The position numbers and the translations under genes are program-made. A model generated the notes under the pieces. That model worked only from the letters and a program-made list of their open reading frames with translations, made no database searches and had not been told where the DNA came from. This document shows, piece by piece, positions 59,701 through 64,000 of a stretch of DNA of 64,000 nt. How positions within the stretch are numbered: the stretch's first letter is position 1; each line of letters begins with the position of its first letter. The stretch covers positions 62,001 to 126,000 of the forward strand of contig JAQGDQ010000570.1 in NCBI GenBank assembly GCA_030141605.1. Direction: 5' to 3'. This stretch comes from Tubiluchus corallicola. Lineage: Eukaryota > Priapulida > Priapulimorpha > Priapulimorphida > Tubiluchidae.

Positions 59701-62700
59701 AATTCATGTGTTAATTAATACTGTAAAATGTTATTAAAGCTGTTTCCAGCCCACTTGGGCTTACAAGTCAATTTCATGAAAATTTATCACATAATAACTG
59801 TGCAGTTCATTTACATAGAATATCAAATAAAAGAAAATATATAATATGGAATTTTAACATATACCTGAATGGACAAGTCATGTATTAAATATATATCTTG
59901 CTTTGCCTCATTCTAAAAATCTTATAAGCATATTTTGCAGTCCTAAGGACATTCTCTTCTGACATAATATATTTCCATTTATTATAATGTAAGTATAGAG
60001 CAACTTGTGCACAGCTTGTCCACCATATTTCAAAATAACATAATATCAATCAATGTGCTCAATTTAGAGACCGAGTCTTTAATTTTTCTTCTTTTAAACG
60101 GCAGTCCTTTGTTAAACTATGACCACAGTATTGCACTTTTTGAAGTAGTTCAGAAGTTCACCAAGAATACTGGTAGATTAAAAGTAAGGAAAGTAAGACT
60201 TGTATCTCTTGATCATGCAGCCACATTTTATTATGGATTGCATCTAGCAGAATCTTTTAACCCTTTCATACACGTTGTATCCCATGGGATACGAGAATAT
60301 TTTCTGCCTTTAAAATTAATAAAATTTTAAAACTGACAGTTTTTTGATCTGTTAATAGTTATTTTGATTTAAGCCAATAACAATAGACTCAAAAATGGTG
60401 ATAAAATGGCAAACTAGAAAATCTACATAGTACAAAAAACTGCGCAAGGTACAGTACTTTAGAGACGACTTTGTACAGATCAGCATAGCGTGCATACTAA
60501 ATGTGTTAAATACTTTGAAAAATTATCAGCAGTTGCAAAATGAAGCACATTTTTTGCTTTTGTTGCGTTTTTAAAAAAGTCGGACTTTTTGCACATGACA
60601 AAGAATGTTGTGTATGTAGGTAGGTAGAATGAAAGTAGAAAAAAATAATTATTATGTGTAAACAAGATGGAGATACTGAACAAAAGTACCAAGCCAAAAA
60701 ATTTTTCTTATTAAAAAAACGATTTGGGACTGAAAGGGTTAAAATTTATTTTCTATTTTACCTGAGGTCTTTACATCAGCTTTGCTGTTAACCAAAGGCC
60801 ACATTATATGTGAAAATAATAAATAAAAATATGTTTTAAAACAATTAACAGGCGGTATGAATTTGTGTAATAAAATAAATAAATTTACTTACCAAACATA
60901 GTAGTAAGAAGCTCAGAGACCTTGTCGCCAGCTGGCGAGTTGGTATATTGACAGTTATAGCACTTCTTTGCCACAGCTAAAATAACAATTTATCGTTGAT
61001 AAATAGAGTGCAAAAAATTACATTATAAAAACTGACGAATAAGAATAATGAAACAGGAGCATTCAAACATTTTTTACGTAAGATAAAAGTGGTGAAATAT
61101 TCAACATTTTAATGGTTAGTGGTTTCATTGGTTGTGGTAATGCTGCTGCTGCTGTTGATAATGCTGCTGCTATGGTTACTATACTGCTGCTGCTATTATT
61201 ATTGCACTGTAGCTGCTGCTGCTACTACTGCTATTGTTACTGTGCTGCTGCTGCTGCTGCTGTTGCTACTTTTACCACTACTGCTATTGTTATTACACTA
61301 CCACTGCTGTGCTGCTCCTGCTGCTGCTGCTATTGTTATTGCAGTAATGATGCTACTGCTACTGTTATAGCAGTAATGATGCTACTGCTACTGTTATAGC
61401 AGTAATGATGCTACTGCTATTGTTATTGCACTGCAGCTGCTGCTGCTACTACTACTATTATTATTAGTGTCATTGCACTAGTGATGCTACTGCTATTGTT
61501 ATTGCACTAATGATGCTATTGCTAATATTATTGCGCTAATAAAGCTATTGCTATTGTTATTGCACTGATAACACTACTGCTATTGTTATTGCACTAATGA
61601 TGCTACTGCTATTGTTATTGCACGACTGCTGCTGCTGTTGCTACAGCTGTTGTCATCGCACTAATGCTGTTACTATGTCTACAGCCATTGTTACTGCTCT
61701 ACTACTGCTGCTGCTACAGTTATTGTGATTGCACTGTTGGTACTGCTGTATTGTTATTGCTATATTGGTCCCTTTGTCATTAGCATAATCGCTCGCGAAG
61801 GAGACCAAGCGAGACGCAAATTTTCTAACAACGCCCTTCGCCTAACCTTGCTTCAAGTAATCTTGCTTGAGCTGGGAACCTATATTAACTTATCAGATGC
61901 TATGATCTTAGCAACAGGTGATATTTACCAACAGGATAAGTACGCCACAGTATACGGTGCCAAATTGTGATTGGGAGCCAGATTTTAGGGGCTAGTGTTA
62001 AAAAACTCTTATTCTCCTCGGAAAATGCCTTTCATATTCAAATAAAGTGTGTATTTTGTAAAATACCACAAGCAATTACTGTGTACACTTTCTATATAAA
62101 GGGCACATGACAAAACAGTACAATTATTTCATAAAAGGTAGTACAAAACAAGCAGTTGTGCAGCCTACTTGGATAAAATAGGTATGCAAATGAAATTAAC
62201 CATAATCAGTCAAGGGGCGTCGTAATGTCTTGATACGTGCTTGCTTAAGAAATACGTTCTACAGCCGGTCCTTACACTGTGTAGCTTACATCATGCCAAA
62301 AAATAATAATCATTTTGATGAATAACACATGTTAAAAAAAACTTTACGTATTGCAAATAATCAGTGCAGCCATGCCGCGCAAGAAAGCGTCAATGCTACA
62401 AGCCGACGCCTCTTTAATCTCACAACAGAAAGTTAAATATACAGCAGCGAAGTTCTATTTATTAAAATCAGTGTTATAAAATCATACATAAAGTCCATTA
62501 CTACTGTAAACCCGTAGAATCATAACTTTAGTTGCGGCGTGTTCAAGCTAACAAGACTTTTTGTCAAATTAACTCGAAAAGTAAGATTAGATTGGATTGT
62601 TATTTTATTTTGACAGCCAGTAACTCGCGTGTTCAGATTAGAGAGAATAACCTGTTGCAAGTTACTCTCCGACAGTAAGCAGGAGCTGACACTCAATTCT

Positions 62701-63435
62701 CGCTACAGAGCAAAACTTGCTGTGAGTTACTCTCCAACAGTAAGCGCGAGCTGACACTCAATTCTCTATTCACTGAGAAAAGTGTCGAGAGTAACTCGCT
62801 GTGGCGTTCACACTAGGCAGTAAATGTAAATCAACTCGCAGCAGTTGTGGGAGAGTTTGCAATAACTTACCGACAGTAACTCACAAAGCAGTTCAATTTG
62901 CAAGTTAGCTGTCAGAGAGAAAACTCGCTAGTTAGAATGCGGCGTTCAGTGGCATTTGCATAGATGCGGATGAGTTTTGGGGGTACGGAGCAAACAAAAT
63001 CGGTTTATATTGTTTTCAATGCACCCGTCTATGCAGCCTGCGTATGCGTTATTCTTTTTCTGCAACTATTTCCTATTGATTTTTTCCCGCAAACCGTTCT
63101 GTATTAGAAAACGCGCCCGCAACCGCATGCTATACATAAACGCCACTTCAGAAATTCAATCTGATAGAATCTAGAAAACACAATTTTGCAGAAATTCGAC
63201 ATTTCGTCAGACAGTGAACAAAAATAATTCCTTCAAGTATGACAACTTAATAAAGTTCATCGATTTATATGCAAATACGTTGTTAATCTGACAGCTCGTG
63301 TCAATCAATCTCTTCTCAACACTCGATATGAGATTCGTTTTCTCTTACGCAAAATGTTTGACATAAATCGATAACTATAAACTTACCAACTGTGAACAGC
63401 ACGCTCAGGAGTAATCCCGCTACCTGCAGCTTCAT
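56798..63435 (-). CDS. Secreted/GPI-anchored Ly6/uPAR (LU) domain protein
   Basis: Four exons on the - strand: 63435-63387 (donor GTAAGT), 60976-60893 (acceptor TTTTAG, donor GTAAGT), 58434-58285 (acceptor CTGCAG, donor GTTAGT) and 56994-56798 (acceptor TTTTTAG), encoding 159 residues; every junction is phase 1. Residues 1-19 are a signal peptide (MKLQVAGLLLSVLFTVAVA). The mature part starts KKCYNC and holds ten cysteines ending CMCKGNLCN, the LU three-finger signature. TDCNGACHKMKI and WVARGC resemble the invertebrate quiver/sleepless-type branch. The C-terminus is a hydrophobic tail (TISISLFSLILVFLALF) after NGAG, typical of GPI-anchor addition. Such proteins sit outside the plasma membrane and often modulate channels or receptors; the partner here is unknown. 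The first inter-cysteine loop is long. Introns are large and full of repeats. Confidence 0.82.
57120..57470 (-). repeat. Degenerate GGTGA/AGTGA pentamer-rich satellite
   Basis: Purine-rich units such as GAAGTGAGGTGAGGTGA, not regularly spaced, in the last Ly6 intron and leading into the regular 35-bp array. Confidence 0.85.
57471..57835 (-). repeat. 35-bp tandem repeat, about ten units
   Basis: Unit GAACAAGCAAGGTGATGTGA + AGTGAGGCATGGTGA repeats every 35 bp (for example 57511, 57546, 57581) with few changes. It has no stop codon in any - strand frame, so frames of 120-240 codons with CSHHASLHITLL-type repeats appear; since 35 is not a multiple of 3 the same DNA is read in all three frames, and it is judged non-coding. 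Confidence 0.93.
58515..58720 (+). repeat. (GAT)/(AAT)-rich satellite related to 50395-50870
   Basis: Contains GATGACAATGACAGATTATTGCAA and GTTGACAATAATAATGGTGA, the same order as in the 50.4-50.9 kb array, at lower similarity. It abuts the LINE remnant that follows. Confidence 0.8.
58731..59600 (+). mobile_element. LINE ORF2 C-terminal remnant with C2H2 zinc finger
   Basis: Reads ISVDNFTYLGTTLTTAANIG, RLRSNVWDRRGI and KLKVYRAVVITTLL, then after a frameshift HSHMGCLRKILYIKWQDKVP, VWGAGHVIRMPDNRIPKKM and KVGRPKKCFKDS. Near 59440-59505 there is CAKC..12..HLRAH, a C-x2-C-x12-H-x3-H zinc finger, and the protein ends NDNPPN. This layout (reverse transcriptase thumb, RIPKKMLYGEL, terminal C2H2 finger) is typical of one group of animal LINEs. 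It is dead: frameshifts at about 58950 and 59310. Located in Ly6 intron 3. Confidence 0.88.
59641..60256 (-). mobile_element. CR1-like LINE 3' end on - strand
   Basis: On the - strand it reads ENVLRTAKYAYKIFRMRQSK then a stop at about 59900, followed by a 3' UTR with GTAAGCCCAAGTGGGCTGGA, AATAAAGATATTCAATCATT and a CAATCATTC tail. This is the usual close of CR1/L2-type elements. The 107-codon + strand open frame across it is antisense and not called. The adjoining TTAA MITE may have inserted into it. Confidence 0.75.
60257..60742 (+). mobile_element. TTAA-flanked MITE with CCCTTTCA termini, longer copy (486 bp)
   Basis: Starts TTAACCCTTTCATACACG and ends GGACTGAAAGGGTTAA. Its first 300 bp are about 90% similar to 18130-18470; an extra block of about 130 bp (60590-60720) precedes the right end. 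Lies in Ly6 intron 2. Confidence 0.85.
61137..61760 (+). repeat. Trinucleotide (CTG/CTA/TTG/ATT) array, about 620 bp
   Basis: Long imperfect mix of CTG, CTA and TTG/TTA triplets with recurring larger blocks such as GCACTAATGATGCTACTGCT and TATTGTTATTGCACTAATGA (period about 50-55). It is open in several frames as poly-Leu/Ala/Cys tracts; judged non-coding. In Ly6 intron 1. Confidence 0.92.
61761..63386. other. Rest of Ly6 intron 1
   Basis: No exon recognised. At 62610-62930 there is an internally repeated block: GTTACTCTCC(G/A)ACAGTAAGC followed by GAGCTGACACTCAATTCTC occurs at 62658 and 62726, with weaker related pieces to 62900. This looks like an old local duplication or part of an unrecognised element. 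Confidence 0.5.
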
Positions 63436-64000
63436 GTTGCCAAATTAATATTCCAAATGGATTATATTTGCACACGTAGATTGCAAATTTAGTGACTTAT
63501 CCCTCCCTGCCGTCTACTGCTGGTACTGACAGTGAAACTGATAAGGTGTGGTAGCTACAGTGGCATACACAAGCAGCTGCATCCCCGCTCTATACCAAGG
63601 CCAAACTTGTAAATTTTCTAAACCGGTTAAAAGCGCACATTCCTTAGAACTGGATAGCGAAATCGTACTTAGCCTATACCGGGAATATCGCCCTCGGTAA
63701 TTTGTTTCATCGATCTGAGCTGATGCTTGTTTAGTCGAGCAATCATTAGCGCATACGTGCAAGCAATTAGAGGCGTTTATTTTTCTAGTATTGCTCAGAG
63801 AATATGAGGCCGCGTGCGTGCGCGCGCGTTGACATTATTAGATCCCTAATTATTGTTGCTGACCCTTTTGTACGGATCATCAGCATCATAAAGTTTTTAG
63901 TCGTGTACAGTTTACTGACAATATGACGCTATTGTATTGCATCAGTCCAGACACTGTACCAACACATTTATTTATATGTATTGTAATTTTATTGCTTATA
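63436..64000. other. Ly6 gene 5' flank
   Basis: Should contain the Ly6 promoter and 5' UTR on the - strand. It includes a GC-alternating GCGTGCGTGCGCGCGCG block at 63812-63830, a potential Z-DNA former. I see no TATA box at a usual distance from the ATG. Confidence 0.4.

Noticed and set aside
60007-60330. A 107-codon + strand frame
   Set aside because: It is antisense to a recognisable LINE ORF2 terminus and crosses into a MITE.
61112-61399. Leu/Ala/Cys-rich frames
   Set aside because: Translations of an intronic CTG/CTA/TTG repeat; overlapping frames are equally open.

Overview
The window is nuclear DNA from an animal, most likely an aquatic invertebrate; I cannot place it in a phylum. The basis is spliced genes with GT-AG introns, metazoan families (an axonemal dynein heavy chain, a CD225/dispanin protein, a secreted ten-cysteine Ly6/uPAR protein), AT-rich non-coding DNA, microsatellites, a tRNA-derived SINE, several kinds of LINE 3' ends and many short non-autonomous DNA transposons. 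Four N's mark one small assembly gap near 16.6 kb.

Six genes can be supported. On the + strand: the last exon of RNASEH2B (1565-1678, with its PCNA-binding PIP box), MRPL11 in a single exon (3468-4073), and a three-exon CD225/dispanin membrane protein (10439-14373). On the - strand: GDP-mannose 4,6-dehydratase, GMDS, in three exons (27144 down to 23352), the axonemal dynein heavy chain DNAH6 in one uninterrupted 12.3-kb exon (43086 down to 30811), and a four-exon GPI-anchored Ly6/uPAR (LU-domain) protein (63435 down to 56798). They look like independent housekeeping, ciliary and membrane genes; I see no operon and no shared pathway.

Between and inside the genes: 0.2-1.5 kb holds two dispersed repeats within the RNASEH2B intron; 5-9 kb, MITE and LINE remnants; 10-14 kb, the dispanin introns with pentanucleotide and CT-rich arrays and a hAT MITE with a perfect 8-bp target duplication; 15.9-22.3 kb, a probable solo LTR, three LINE remnants and three MITEs of different types; 27.6-29.4 kb, a 37-bp satellite whose orientation flips near its end; 43-49 kb, MITE pairs, a 135-bp tandem repeat and a SINE; 49.8-50.9 kb, an odd 15-bp GGGCCC minisatellite and (GAT)n; 51.4-56.2 kb, a SINE, LINE ends and a TGACGTCA-bearing minisatellite; 56.5 kb, a 300-bp inverted repeat just downstream of the Ly6 stop; 57-62 kb, a 35-bp satellite, two LINE remnants on opposite strands, a nested TTAA MITE and a large trinucleotide array inside the Ly6 introns.

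I did not find a convincing undescribed multi-gene system. The points most worth a second look are the intronless DNAH6 (and generally low intron density), the set of TTAA-flanked MITE families with TTAAAGG termini including a tail-to-tail palindrome, the orientation-switching satellite, the 15-bp GGGCCC repeat, and the large inverted repeat next to the Ly6 3' end.
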